NCBI RefSeq assembly: GCF_000276665.1
Contig: NW_004955423.1
Coordinates: forward strand, 4,896,783-4,960,782
Origin: Chinchilla lanigera
Lineage: Eukaryota > Chordata > Mammalia > Rodentia > Chinchillidae
Direction: 5' to 3'
DNA: 64,000 bases
The stretch's first letter is position 1, and each line of letters begins with the position of its first letter. Both the position numbers and the translations under genes were made by a program. Positions 23,801 through 35,167 of this stretch are shown piece after piece. Below the pieces are notes generated by a model. That model searched no databases. It saw nothing but the letters and a program-made list of their open reading frames with translations, and was not told the DNA's origin.

Positions 23801-26800
23801 GTTTGTGCAACAAGTGTCAGAATTCTGTTCCTACATCTTCAGCCACTCCGCAGCCAAGACTCTTCCAGGAGGCATGAAGGTCAATGGACCCCGTGAGTAT
23901 CTATTTAATTAATTTCCTTCTATACAACAGAAAGTATAAGGACCACATGAGTCTCCTTGTAGCACCAATGTTAAAATATGCATAAGTAACTACCACCATG
24001 AAAATCATGAGACACGATTATAAAATTATAGTGGATGTAAAATGTGTTTCTAGTATTTTTAGTAATACTTCCAAACTTCCACAAAATAGGGGGAGAAAAG
24101 AAGTGAAAATAGAATTAAAAGAGTTTTACTTATCTACTTTCCACTGTTGAACTACACTAATCCACACTGATTGGCGCCATTTGTTTCAGAAGTGTATTGG
24201 AGCCTCATTATGTGTCCAAGCCTTTGATAGGCACAAGACGAGCAAGATATAAATGTTCCTGGTAGACAGAGAATTCCACTGACACAAATGTTCAGCCAAG
24301 GTTAAAACTGTCTAGATTTCTAAAATATATGACTGGTGGCTTCATGTTCTCATTCATTCTAAGAAATCTGTCTGCAAATTCCATAAATAATCGCTATGTT
24401 ATAGAAGGAAATTTTGCACAAGTTGACAGAGAAGTAAAACAGGGAAATTCCAAGCAAGAATAAGAGAAATGATGTGGCCTAAAATTGCTTAATTTGCCAT
24501 TTTTTAAAGAAGAGGATATCTCCCAGACCAGTAGTATCATAACAAAGTAAAAGAGAAAAGCAAATTCCAAAGAAAATGGAAACTGACAGAGAGAAAAGGG
24601 AAGACTAAAGAGGCGAGGCCTATAGCATTCTGATCAAGTATGCATGGCTTGTATATAATCATTGCATTTGTTTGTAGACAGTTATGGGATGTGGACCCTC
24701 AGGTACACCTTGAGATTTACCATATTTTCTTTTTTGAACACAGTTTCTTTTCCCAAAGAAAGAAAGACCTTGCTTCTGAATTATATAATTATATAATTCA
24801 TTTAATTAATTTAATTATATAATTTCCCAAAAGAAATGGATAATGCAGAGAATGGTGAAAAATTTCAGGCAGTGAATCACTAAAGCGACATGCTCAGAAT
24901 TACTCAATGGAAGAGCGACTCTTGCTCCACAAGTAATATAACCGTCTTTTCCCTCTGTGAAGGTCTTGAGAGCCTGACGCAGACCTATGTCGATGCCATC
25001 AACAGAGGGGATCTCCCCTGCGTGGGGAACTCAGTCCTAGCCTTGGTCCAGACAGAGAACTCAGCTGCAGTGCAGAAGGCTTTGGCCCACTATGACCAGC
25101 AGATGGATCAGAAGGTGCAGCTGCCCACAGACACCCTCCAGGAGCTGCTGGACCTGCACAGGGCCTGTGAGAGGGAGGCCATGGAGATATTCACAAAGAA
25201 CTCTTTCAAGGATGAGGACCAAACTTTCCAGAAGGAATTACAGGTGATTAATATTATTGCTGTTCATTCTAGTACATGGGCTTTAGGGTAAATAGAAGAC
25301 AGTGATTTTCTATGAATGGTAAAAAGACTTAATTAAGAAAAGCAAGTACTTAACTTGAAAATAATGATAATCACTCATATGATCCACTCCATGATATTAC
25401 TTTTATTCTAAAAATCAAAAAAGTATATAAATACTCTAGGTAGTTTAGATTTCAAAGTTTTCACATAAGCACAGACCTCACCTTGAACATATTACACCCA
25501 TGGACATAAGTTAAACTGATTTTATTCCTTTCAAAATTATTTTTACAAGGTGTTACCTTTACTGTTTTAGTAGTGAAAAAAATTGGCGTTTGCATCTACT
25601 AAAATATGAGCTATCCGGGGTAAATAAAATTAGCTGATATCATTCCAGTTAATTATCCAACACTCCTTTTTCATTGAAGGTTAAAAAAAAAATCAAAGAT
25701 GTTGTAAAAATAGTATTCTGCATTTAAAATTCTGGCCTGGGGCTCAGGGAGAGGGGCTTATAAGATTACATCTAAAGCACAGAGAACAAGAAAAAGTGGT
25801 TTTAGTACATTTCTAACCCCAAACTAAATGTTGTTTTTCATAGAGTGTCATTCTCAGCTTTTCAAGTTTTGAGAGAAAGGATATAGACTAGCTTATGTTC
25901 CACTAAATTTCTACAAAAGATTATATATTCTTTTTGAGAACAACACCTGGTAATACTGAATTTTTGCTAACATCTCCGGGATTTTGTCCCTTTGAAGACC
26001 CTCCTAGATGCAAAGCAGAATGATATTTGTGAGCGAAACAAGGAAGCCTCTTCAAAACGTTGCTCAACTTTACTTCAGGATATTTTTGCTCCTCTGGAAG
26101 AAGAAGTGGGGCTGGGGGTTTATTTTAGGCCAGGAGGTCATAATCTCTTCCTTCAAAAACTGGAAGCATTGAAGAAAAATTACTATCAACAGCCAAGAAA
26201 AGGAATACAGGTATCACCAGATTTCTCTATTAGCTATGGAAAATTTAGGTAATGTTCTCAAGGAAAATGAAGACAAGAAGAAAAACACATGTATATAGGC
26301 ACAAAGATGAGTTTATATCTAGGTGATTTGCTGTTAATATATATTTAATGTACATTCCTTGTGGGGAGTTGGTACAGGTACATAATACATCTTAATTCCT
26401 TCGTTTGTCTCTTTGCCGTTCATTTCCTCCCTCCTCCACCTATCCTTGATCACTCTCATTTTTTCTCTGATACATATTTGCAGAGCATTATGTTTACATT
26501 CCTTGTGTGGAGTTTGTCCCTGTACATAACACATATTTTGTTTTATCTTCCCTATTGTCACTAGGGTTCTGTTCCAACCTTCAGTGCTCATTGCCACAAA
26601 GGAACAGTTCTTTTGGTTACACAGAACAGAACGCAAAAATTGAAAATAATTGAAGAATTCAAAAGGTGTTATCTTAGTTTCAGTAGCTATGGGTGCTCAG
26701 ATGTCAGCGCCAAGGTTGTGCCCCCATGTGCAGCAGGACAGACCTGTGGACAGTTCTCCTGGATGCTGGCTGAGCATCCACTAGGGGGAAAACAGGAGCG

Positions 26801-28069
26801 AACAGAAATAAAGAGGTTCACAGCACTGCCCATTACCCTTGCTTGGTTCTGACTTTGTGCTTTGGGGTTACAGGCTGAGGAAGTTCTGCAGAATTACCTA
26901 AAGTCCAAGCAGTCTGTGAGTGATGCTGTTCTACAGACAGACCAGGCTCTCACTGCCAAGGAAAAGGAGAGGGAAGGTGAGATGAACCTGGAGGCAATGC
27001 AAGCAGACAGGAAGTTTCGAAGTTTGAAAATAAACATGGCCAGGACGGCCCCAGAGCACCACAATCAGCTACAGTTTGGTTCTGTGGATGGGGAAACGAC
27101 CCAAGTCAACTTCATGATGGAGTTGTAACAATAATAGACAAGAGTGGGAAGCAGAAGGAAGGGGCACAGTCGTCTGAGAGAGGTTTATTTTCCTCCTTCT
27201 CTGCAGAGGCTCAGCGGAAGGCAGCGGCTCAAAGGGCAGAAGCAGAAAGATTGGCGGCCATTGCCCGGGAGAACCAGAGACGCCTGGAGGAGAAGCAGAG
27301 GCTCCACCAGGAGCAAGTGAGGCAGATGGAGATCCAAAGAGCAAACTTCCTGGCACAGCAGCGGAGGGAGCAGGAGCAGCGGCTCCGGGTATTTATCAGA
27401 GGTTTCATCTCAGGTTTTCCTTATCTCTCCCCTCTCTATGAGCAGGAGCATGAGCCCCTGGCAAAGGGGCTGGGCAGTGCAGTTGGAGGCTCAGGACAGG
27501 TACTGTGGAGTCTGACTGCTGGGCGAATCCAGGCACCACTTCTTCCCAAATACAGGGTTAGGGAAGCATTCTCTTCCCTCGGAGGCTTGTTCTCCTCTCC
27601 TGTAAAATAGACACAGTGGTGGTACATATGTTATAAGGTTAATTGGATAATTAGACGCATTAATCTGAGTGTTCAGAATGGTACTTAGTAGAGAATAAGT
27701 ACTTTAAATTGTTAAATAAAATCTAAAGCATTTCTTTCCTAGAGTTATCTTTAAACATGGAAATTGCTCTGTAAAGGGCTGAGGATTTAGCTCAGCGGCA
27801 AAGCGCCTGCCTGGCAAGCGCAAGGTCGTGAGTTCGGTTCCTGGTNNNNNNNNNNNNNNNNNNNNNNNNNNNNNNNNNNNNNNNNNNNNNNNNNNNNNNN
27901 NNNNNNNNNNNNNNNNNNNNNNNNNNNNNNNNNNNNNNNNNNNNNTGCTCTTATTTTACAGGTGAGCAAACTTGAGTTCCACATTCAAAGTGACTTTCTC
28001 GGGGCTGGGGATTTAGCTCAGCGGCAAAAGCGCCTGCCTGGCAAGTGCAAGGTCGTGAGTTCGGTTCCT

Positions 28070-28110
<41 letters not shown>

Positions 28111-29225
28111 CTCTGTAAAATGCTTTCCCTTGGTTACAGATACTTTGTCTCATCGGTTTCCCATTGCCCTGTCTTTGCTCCTGCCCTTCCCTTGATCATC
28201 TCTGGCTCTCACGAACGTTAACTTGTAATTTGTTCCATCCAGTCCCTGAGCAGCAGAAGTACTGTGGTACTTATTTCTATGGTACTTATTTGTCAAGTAC
28301 CATAGAAAGCAGGGGTAGCTCTTATTTGTCAAGTGCCATAGAAAGTCTTACATGCCTTCTCCCTCATCTGATCTATGCACTGGGAGCAGAACCAGTGTGC
28401 ACCCAGGTTTCAGATGAGGCAAGTGAGACCCCAAGTGAGAACTAAATCCTGGTATCACACAGCCCTTAAATTGTCAGAGCTGCCTTCCCAGTGAGTGGGG
28501 TCCAGGCACTGCTGTCTGTTGTGAAACTGCTCTGTGAGCAGCCTCCTGAGACAATCAGGCTTCTGATCCTCCCCACTGCTTCCCCACCCATCTGCAGGCA
28601 CTGGTTGCTCACAAGCTAGTCCAAGACATTCTTGAGATTCTAGCTCTTTCCTGAAGGCCAGTATGGGCAGTCTGTGGTTTCTGATCTCTACTTCTATCAC
28701 TAAAAGACCTGGTGGCCTAAAACATATGCTCATATAAGGCTCAGATGGCTCACTTGATTTTGGATGTCACCTAGATGCTCTTTTTCTAATTGTCTTCTTC
28801 TATTAAAAAGAAACCTATCCTCCTCCTGTGTATAAATGAGAATTGAAGTCAACTATGACTAAGATTATTAAAATAAATTATGCAGTATAAAAAGGGAGGG
28901 AATGTTACAGTGGAATCCTGGGAATAGCAGCATTTAAGTATGATGTTTCTGGAGCTAGAAGAGAGATCTACTGGGAGTGTTACTAAAGTGGATAAGCACA
29001 AATCAGTGCAGACAAGTCACTGATTTAGGCAAGCAGATAGAAGCTAGAGTTTATTTTTGCTGAGCTTTACGGTTTCTCTTCCCTACTTCTTAGGAAGAGG
29101 CTGAAAGGCAAAGGGCGATGGCTGAAGCAGAACTCAGAAGACAGCAAATACAGCTCGAGCATCTCCAAAACATGATTCACTCCGCAGGCCGTCGCCACCG
29201 CCGTGATCAATGCATCTTACAATAA
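20808..29225 (+). CDS. GBP5: Guanylate-binding protein 5 (complete, 592 codons, 10 coding exons)
   Basis: Coding exons: 20,808-20,997 (acceptor at 20,789), 21,460-21,587, 22,741-22,850, 23,104-23,300, 23,650-23,892, 24,963-25,243, 25,998-26,210, 26,874-26,976, 27,207-27,388 and 29,094-29,225; phases join cleanly. The product is an interferon-inducible dynamin-like GTPase that acts on intracellular membranes and pathogens and promotes inflammasome responses. The GTPase domain (about 1-305) has P-loop GLYRTGKS (45-52, including Arg48), Thr75, DTEG (97-100) and TLRD (179-182). A helical middle domain and a very Arg/Glu/Gln-rich C-terminal helix follow. Orthology rests on GBP5-typical stretches I recognise: [44 protein letters not shown]. 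It ends [11 protein letters not shown], a CaaX box with X = Gln. Recalled human length is 586. Intron 4 looks U12-type. Intron 10 contains an assembly gap. ATG 20,808 is chosen because M-A-P-E-I matches family N-termini; an upstream ATG at 20,775 lies before the acceptor. Confidence 0.9.
22851..23103 (+). other. Probable U12-type intron (intron 4 of GBP5-like gene)
   Basis: The donor is GTATCCTTT, a perfect U12 5' splice site. TTCCTTAAC at 23,085-23,093 is a perfect U12 branch-point consensus, with the branch A about 11 nt from the AG at 23,102-23,103. Exon phases on both sides (2) are preserved: CA|C encodes His143, followed by Asn-Val-Thr-Glu-Leu. The 253-nt length and absent polypyrimidine tract also fit the minor class. 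Confidence 0.85.
27776..27845 (+). mobile_element. ID SINE cut by the assembly gap
   Basis: The ID head 'gggctgaggatttagctca' through 'gagttcggttcctggt' runs straight into the N block. The 13-bp ATTGCTCTGTAAA at 27,763-27,775 precedes it and recurs only after the second ID copy (28,107-28,119). Confidence 0.9.
27846..27945. other. Assembly gap (100 N)
   Basis: Exactly 100 N, the usual placeholder for a gap of unknown size. It lies inside intron 10 of the GBP5-like gene, within an ID element. Confidence 0.98.
28001..28106 (+). mobile_element. ID SINE with long poly(A) tail
   Basis: 'ggggctggggatttagctca' head, 'cctgcctggcaagtgcaagg' box, then an A-only tail from about 28,073. Its 3' flank ATTGCTCTGTAAA pairs with the flank before the first ID copy, not with its own 5' flank. 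Confidence 0.9.
28240..28500 (+). repeat. MIR-like old SINE
   Basis: 'cccaggtttcagatgaggca' followed by 'gtatcacacagcccttaaa' and 'cagagctgccttcccagt' follow the MIR core and 3' pattern, strongly diverged. It also contains two near-identical 'ttatttgtcaagt.ccatag' blocks at about 28,287 and 28,321. Intronic. Confidence 0.45.
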
Positions 29226-29231
29226 AATAAA
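29221..29231 (+). terminator. Overlapping poly(A) hexamers spanning the GBP5 stop codon
   Basis: Two AATAAA hexamers (29,221-29,226 and 29,226-29,231) overlap each other, and the first contains the TAA stop at 29,223-29,225. If used, the 3' UTR would be only tens of bases. A longer UTR is equally possible; I see no other strong AATAAA in the next 100 bases. Confidence 0.35.
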
Positions 29232-29352
29232 GAAAATCCAAATTTCTTATCTTTCTCCTTTTCACTGCAGACACAAAGGAACAAGAAATTATAGAACTTG
29301 GGACAGTTGACATTTAAATAATAGCAATGTCTCCTGTTAATTCTTCTTTTAA

Positions 29353-29577
29353 GTAGAGGTCATCGACCCCACAGGCTGGGTCAAATGGACATTGGTCAAG
29401 ACCTTGGGCTCAGTTGGAAGCTCCCCCGATGGTGGGCATATGCTGGATGCCATCAGAGAGAGAGACATTGGTGTTAAAGTGGAAACGATGTACAGCTCTT
29501 ATCTGCGCAGTGGTCTGACTCCTCAGCAGGGTCAGCAGACCATCTGCATAGAGAAAGTTCAAGCTGAGAGCGAATAA
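29353..29577 (+). other. Unidentified 74-codon open frame 3' of GBP5
   Basis: From a stop just upstream (29,350) the frame reads V-E-V-I-D-P-T-G-W-V-K-W-T and runs without interruption to TAA at 29,575-29,577. Composition looks protein-like (D-P-T-G-W, R-E-R-D-I-G-V, G-L-T-P-Q-Q-G-Q-Q) and the GC content is higher than its flanks. There is no in-frame ATG at its beginning, and no acceptor that I trust. It could be a fragment of a processed pseudogene, an exon of an unrecognised gene, or part of the GBP5 3' UTR. I do not recognise the family. Confidence 0.3.
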
Positions 29578-31740
29578 TGTTATGGTGGAATGGAGATCTT
29601 TTAGAAGGTGAAAGGAAATACCAACATGGAAATTATATCATAGGATATAATTTCTCCTTTTTGTTCACCCTGATTAAAGGTATAATTTAAATAAGATGTA
29701 TTGCAATAAGAAGCAATTTATATTAAACTTAATAACTGTGTGTTCTATGTTTAGGATTCTTTAGAGTTGGTAAATAGGTAATATAAGGAATACTGTAAAA
29801 TGTGCCACTAACTTGATAAGGCTCATTTAATATTATGCTTACTTTAATGCTAAAATTAAAACATGCAAATACTTTGTAGTCATATGTGAAAACATGCTGA
29901 ATTTTTAAAATTATAGATTATATAAGTATATACCTATATATAAACAGTCTTAACTTTAAAATGTTTTGAAAACTATAAATCTACTAATCTGATTTTATTT
30001 TCCCCACTAGTTAAGTCTACAGGCTAGTTTGCTTTAAGCCTGGTATTAAAGCACACATTTTGAACATCTTTTTGTATTCTGTTCATTTGTCTTGTTCAAA
30101 TACAGTAATACATGTTTAAAAATCATACAACAATACACAAAGCTCTATAGTGTCTCCTTTGCATAACAGTTTACTCATGTAACAAATATCTCAGTTGGGT
30201 TCTAGTAATAGAAATTCTACTCCAAATGCGATTTAGTTTTTTACAGAAGAAAAGTAGGCTAGTGTTAATATCTGCACATTTTCTATTCTTTAGAGGCTAG
30301 ACATCTGAACTTCGCACATCAGATAGGGTTTGGTGCAGCTCTGCTATATTTCTGAATTTGATGTGAACTTCAGAAAGTATCAGTATGTTGACTGAGCACT
30401 CTAATACCTCTGCAATTTGTACAAAACATAAAGAAAAAAATAAAGTAATATTGAAGCCCAAGGAGTAGGAAGAAAAAACATTTTGCATTACTGCCACCAT
30501 GTTAAATATATTTTATAAATCCTGAGACTCAGCATAATTAATACATTTACCTCGTGTTCCTTTCTTTGAAATGGTTAGTCTGCACTATATTACAAAATGT
30601 AGATCTGTACCCCAATACATTTTCTATTGTATGTTCTTCACCAAAAATAAGGGCTTTTTCCTTCCTTAGAAATCACCAGAGAAATATATTGCTTTCACTA
30701 GTAAACCACAAACATTCTCTCCACCAGGTCAGAGGCTCCCACTCGTCCCCAAATGGTCTCTCACAGGACAGCGGTTAAATAAAGAATAACAAAAGGCCCC
30801 CCAAGGTGAACATGATAGTTTTTTGAAGCTACCAAGTCCTAAACTATGTTTTCTGATCTTCTTGGTTCTACTCTTGTGAAATTAACTGATTTCACAATTA
30901 AATTTTTCTTTCTTTCTTTTTTTTTTTTCTTTTGGTGCTGGGGATTGACCTCTGGGTCTTGTGCATGCTAGGCAAGCAACCTACCACTGAGCTACATCTC
31001 CAGCCCCTAAAAGATTAAATTTTAAATGTAAAGAAAAGTGACAAAATAATTCTGCTCGAGAGCCTCTGATGACACACAGCCCCCTGTTCATGCCTTGATT
31101 TTAGCCTCACTCTAATTTCCCAGAATTGTAAAGTAATATGCTCCTGTTGTTTTGAGGCACCAAGTCTCTGGCAATTCATTACAACAATAAGAAGAAACAA
31201 ATATACCTTGTTTATTAGTTAACATTATACGTAATTATTAATGTAAGCTAATATTTATTCAGAACTTATTGTATGTCAATTTTTATCATTACAAAAGCTC
31301 CTCTATTGCCAGTAAAAATCCTATGAACATTTAGCACTGTTCTATTATAATTATTACAATGTTATTAATATGTATTACTAGTTATTCTTAATAAAGATAT
31401 CATTAAGGCATTGGAATTAAATAATATATCTAAAAAGCTAAACCACGGAAGACCCTTCCAATCTAGGCCGTACATCACTAGTAATTCTGTGATACACAGG
31501 ACGCTGACCATAGAAAACAATAATGCACTGCACATTTCAAAAAGCTAGAAGACAAGATTTTGTAAGTTTTCACCATAAAGAAATATTAAATGAGGAGATA
31601 CATTTAAACTGATTTAAAGATGGCACAAAGCAGACACATACGGAAACATCACATGGGACCCCAATAATATGTACAATATTTATGTGACTATGTGTCATTT
31701 TAAGAGAAACAAATTAAAAAATAAATTCCCTTGCTGCACA
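29578..31740. other. Intergenic between GBP5-like and second GBP gene
   Basis: AT-rich with short unsupported ORFs. It holds the ID copy at 30,932-31,007 and an old MIR-like stretch near 31,220-31,340. No other gene seen. Confidence 0.4.
30932..31007 (-). mobile_element. ID SINE, older copy
   Basis: A T-rich tail, then 'tggtgctggggattgacct', 'catgctaggcaagcaaccta' and 'gctacatctccagcccc', the reverse complement of an ID body. Confidence 0.75.
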
Positions 31741-31770
31741 TCCTTTTGAATACACCAGCCCTCAGATACA

Positions 31771-31864
31771 GGGACTTTCCTCCCACCTCAGTCCACTCCT
31801 TTTCCTGCTTACATGTCAAGGCTGATTCTGCAGGGAAAGAATGTGGTTTCGATTTCGGTTTTTC
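31771..31864 (+). promoter_or_regulatory. Promoter of second GBP gene: kB site and ISRE
   Basis: GGGACTTTCC at 31,771-31,780 is the classical kB sequence. TTTCGATTTCGGTTTTTC at 31,847-31,864 contains GAAANNGAAA-type spacing on the minus strand (IRF/ISRE). A 16-bp core is identical in the third gene's promoter at 59,254-59,269, and about 40 bp further on both share 'ggctgtSatatccgg'. A CpG-rich exon 1 follows. Confidence 0.65.
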
Positions 31865-31889
31865 ATCTGTCTCGGTCCATGTTTTGATG

Positions 31890-32260
31890 GCTGTGATATC
31901 CGGTGTGATGCTGGGCTCCTGAGAGCCAGGCTGAGCAGGGAGCGCAAGCAGGCAGCAGCGAGCAGCCCGTCCCGCAGCGCGGAGCCCGCCCAGGTGAGTG
32001 CGTCAAGCCTGGACTGGGACTCGCGGCCGCGAGGATTTCTCCAGGTGCGCTCGGCTTCGGGGCGCAGATGTGCGCCGGTGGGGCCCCGCAGCAGCGCGGG
32101 AGGGCGTGGGAGGCCGATCGGGGGCCCTGAGGACTCCGCGGAGATCCGGGCGCAGCCGCGGCAAGGGAAGAAAGCGCGCTGCGCAGGTGCCCCGTTCCTC
32201 AGCGTCCACCCGGCCTCGAGCGCTACTGCGGGGACCACGAGGAGTGCAGGGCCACCCTGA
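31890..32260. promoter_or_regulatory. CpG-island-like region with non-coding exon 1 of second GBP gene
   Basis: GC and CpG density rises sharply here. 'gcccgcccag|gtgagtg' provides a strong donor after 31,993, so exon 1 is inferred to end there, with intron 1 at 31,994-35,148. The exon 1 start is not readable. Long ORFs on both strands of this island are a base-composition effect. Confidence 0.6.
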
Positions 32261-34099
32261 CCAGGAGGACCGCAGGGTCACCCCTTCCGCTGAAAGTGGG
32301 CTTAAGTCCTTTCCGGAACCAAGGGACCAAAATTCATCACCCCGCAGAGGCACGACAGGGAGGAGGAAAAGGGTCACTCTGTCACCTCCTTTTGCAGTCT
32401 TCAGAGGGTTCCTAATTACCCCCTGAAAGTAACTGGAGAAACCCTGGGAAGTAATTCAGTCTCACGCCCACTAAGGAAGGTTAAAGTCCGTTAAGAGCTC
32501 GAGGCTGGTTGGTGTCTGGAGCTGTTTGCAGCGTGCGGTGCTTCAGAAAACTGCGTTCCTCTGAGTAGCCTGTGGTACTTGTGGAGAATTCAGGACCGGG
32601 AGTTGTAACTGTCTCTCTGCAGGACTCTCAGACAGGAACTCTTGGAAACCTTTGATCATCTACACAACCTAATAGAACTGTGTCTCTTTCTATTTACTTA
32701 ATGTGAATTTTCAAACTTCTTGTCTTGGAAACGTCAGTCCTGAGTTACAGTCAGAAAAAAGAAAGAAAGAAAAAGAAAATAAAAAGTAGGACTAAACTTT
32801 GGGGAAGTTCATCAGCCTTTTCTTATGGTTTCCTAAACATCAGATCTGAGGGAAAGAAAGCTTTAATTTCCCCTTTTCCTAATACGTTAGTGAAAAGCTT
32901 ATGTTTTACTTCATAAATCTGGTTCCCCAACAGCTGCAGAAACAGGACAGAAATTGTACAGAAGAAATTGGTTAGGACACCTATTGGCGTTTTTCCTGAC
33001 CAAAAAAAAAAATACACTTCACCTCACTTATTGCTAACTTGCAACTCACAGGACATAATAATACGTATGAATTCATTAATGTTTAAAAGTTATGGAGGAG
33101 TCATTCCTTATTCAGAAATTGCTGTAGGATATGCTGTAATGAGGTACGGAGGTTTTATTGTGTGTCAACATTTAGCCTGCCTGGTAAGATACAGGGTTGT
33201 GCTTAGATGTGACCTAGTTCATCCACAATGCCCCAGGAGCTGTGGGCATGCCTCTCTTCTGTTGCTACGGCAAGCAGAAACACCTAAGTGACACCCAAGA
33301 TTTGGAGGCAGATTTACTTATGTGGATGGACTGATCGAGATCATTCCCAAAATATCTGGCCCTGATCTCTGATGATCTAAGGCTTGTATGAGATAAGCAA
33401 GCAGGAAATACAGAGGCAGAATGGCTTCTCAATTGGGGATTGGTTCTTACTATATGCATCATAGCGACCAGCTGTGCATCACAGTGACCAGCCCTTTCTA
33501 AGAGACAGGAGCAACTGGAATTGGATCAGGAACTATCGTCTGAGCAGCTGACATATACTGACTGGGAGGGGGACATTTTCTGTTACACTGTGAAGACCTG
33601 AATAGTTGTGCACATGAAAGTCACCTTTGACTTGACACCTGATGGGAGAGCTCCTTCTCCTGCTCTGGCTCTGGCACTCCTGGAATGACGAAGTAAAGGA
33701 ACCCCATATTGGCAGAAGGCTAGGAGTATATTGCTTAGCATCATCTTGCAAAAAGGACAGTCAAAGCCGTTTGATGGCCTCTGCTCCTTGAGGTCATGAA
33801 ATGCCTCACTCATTAAAATGAAAACATCCAAAATAATGCCTCTCCCAGACTTAGGAGTTCTGTCAAATCTGGGAAGATCTTCAAATACTCACTCCAAGAC
33901 TTCTATTCCTCTTTGTTTAATGAACAGGAATATCTTTTTCCTAGTTAAATCAGTTACCTTCTAGGGTGATATTTTTGCCTGGGCACTTAAAAGACACCCT
34001 CTGTACTAGTGAGGAAGACATCCCTTTCTTCATCTCTTGTTCCTTCTCTCTTACTCCTCCCACCAGCCTGCTCCGGGAGCACTAAATCTGGCCTCCTCA

Positions 34100-34405
34100 A
34101 GACTGATGATCACCTCCCTTTGTGTCCTTCTCAGGCAGGTCTTCCCTGACTATTCTGTATAAATTCAACTTCCAATACTCTGTATCCCTTTTCCCTTCCT
34201 ATTTTTCCCAAAGCACTAATTTTTCATGTACTGATATGCATGTGCATGAATATATACATATTTTTCTAATTTAATTTGTTTATTATTTCTCTTTTCATGA
34301 GAATAGAATTCCATGAGGAGCAGCTTGTGTCCATTTTGTTTACTACTGGATATTGAACCTGTGCAGCAGAGGGCACATCTGAGGAGATGTTTGTTAAATA
34401 AATTA
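34100..34405 (+). repeat. L2 (LINE-2) 3' fragment
   Basis: 'caggcaggtcttccctgac', 'caaagcactaatttttcatg', 'agaatagaattccatgagga' and a 'ttttgtttactactggat ... gtttgttaaataaat' ending follow the order of the L2 3' end. Intron 1 of the second GBP gene. Confidence 0.65.
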
Positions 34406-35167
34406 TTTTAAGAAACCTAAAGATGTGTTTGGCCCTTGTAGGTGAACTGTATGCACTGAATGTTGTTGATCACATTTTCTTTCTTGATATCTATTCCTCC
34501 TGGGCTAAAGAGACAATCACTGTAGAGATTCTCCCACCTCTACTGAGTACTCCTTTCTTAGGCACTCTGTGCCTGGAGTTAAACACAAAATGTTAGTGTT
34601 CTGGAACTCCTTCTGTGTCCTTTGCTTTCTCATTCTGTTATTTTAAAAAGAATAAAGACATGACAGCTATGTTTTGAGGAAGTCAATTCTGACAGCTAAC
34701 TTTTTGTAGTAGATGCTATAGAATTGAGACACATTATTCAGTTTCTGCCCCACTGACCAATTTATAAGACTTCTGAGAAGTTATTTAGCATGCCTACTTT
34801 ACTACATTGGAAAAGGAGGACTAATACCTTCTAACCTGTAGGCTTCTTTTTTAAGGGCAAGAAAGATAATTTTAGTAAAGCACTACTACCTAAAATTCTC
34901 TTACAGAGCGATTTATTAACTAGGATATTATTTTGGAGTGAATCAATCATTGGATCTAAGTAATACTCATATGTCAGCTTTGATATCATGAGAGATTCTG
35001 GGTATGATGGATGACAATCTGCTAGTGTAAGATCTCTTGCACTGTACAAAAGTAAGAAGTTGATACACATGTTCCACAATATAGTCAGTATGCATGCCCT
35101 TTGAATGACCATTAGAGATGACTTTGAGTAACTTTTTGGGGTTTGCAGGTTACCCTGATCCAACATC

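Noticed and set aside
27781..27845. tRNA-Ala-like A and B box sequence
   Set aside because: This is the tRNA-derived head of an ID SINE, repeated many times in the window, not a functional tRNA gene.
27962..28195. ORF with a run of lysines
   Set aside because: Translation of an ID SINE and its poly(A) tail.
31816..32426. Long overlapping ORFs on both strands (up to 142 codons)
   Set aside because: They lie in a CpG-rich promoter/exon 1 island where stop codons are rare; frames overlap on both strands and resemble no protein.
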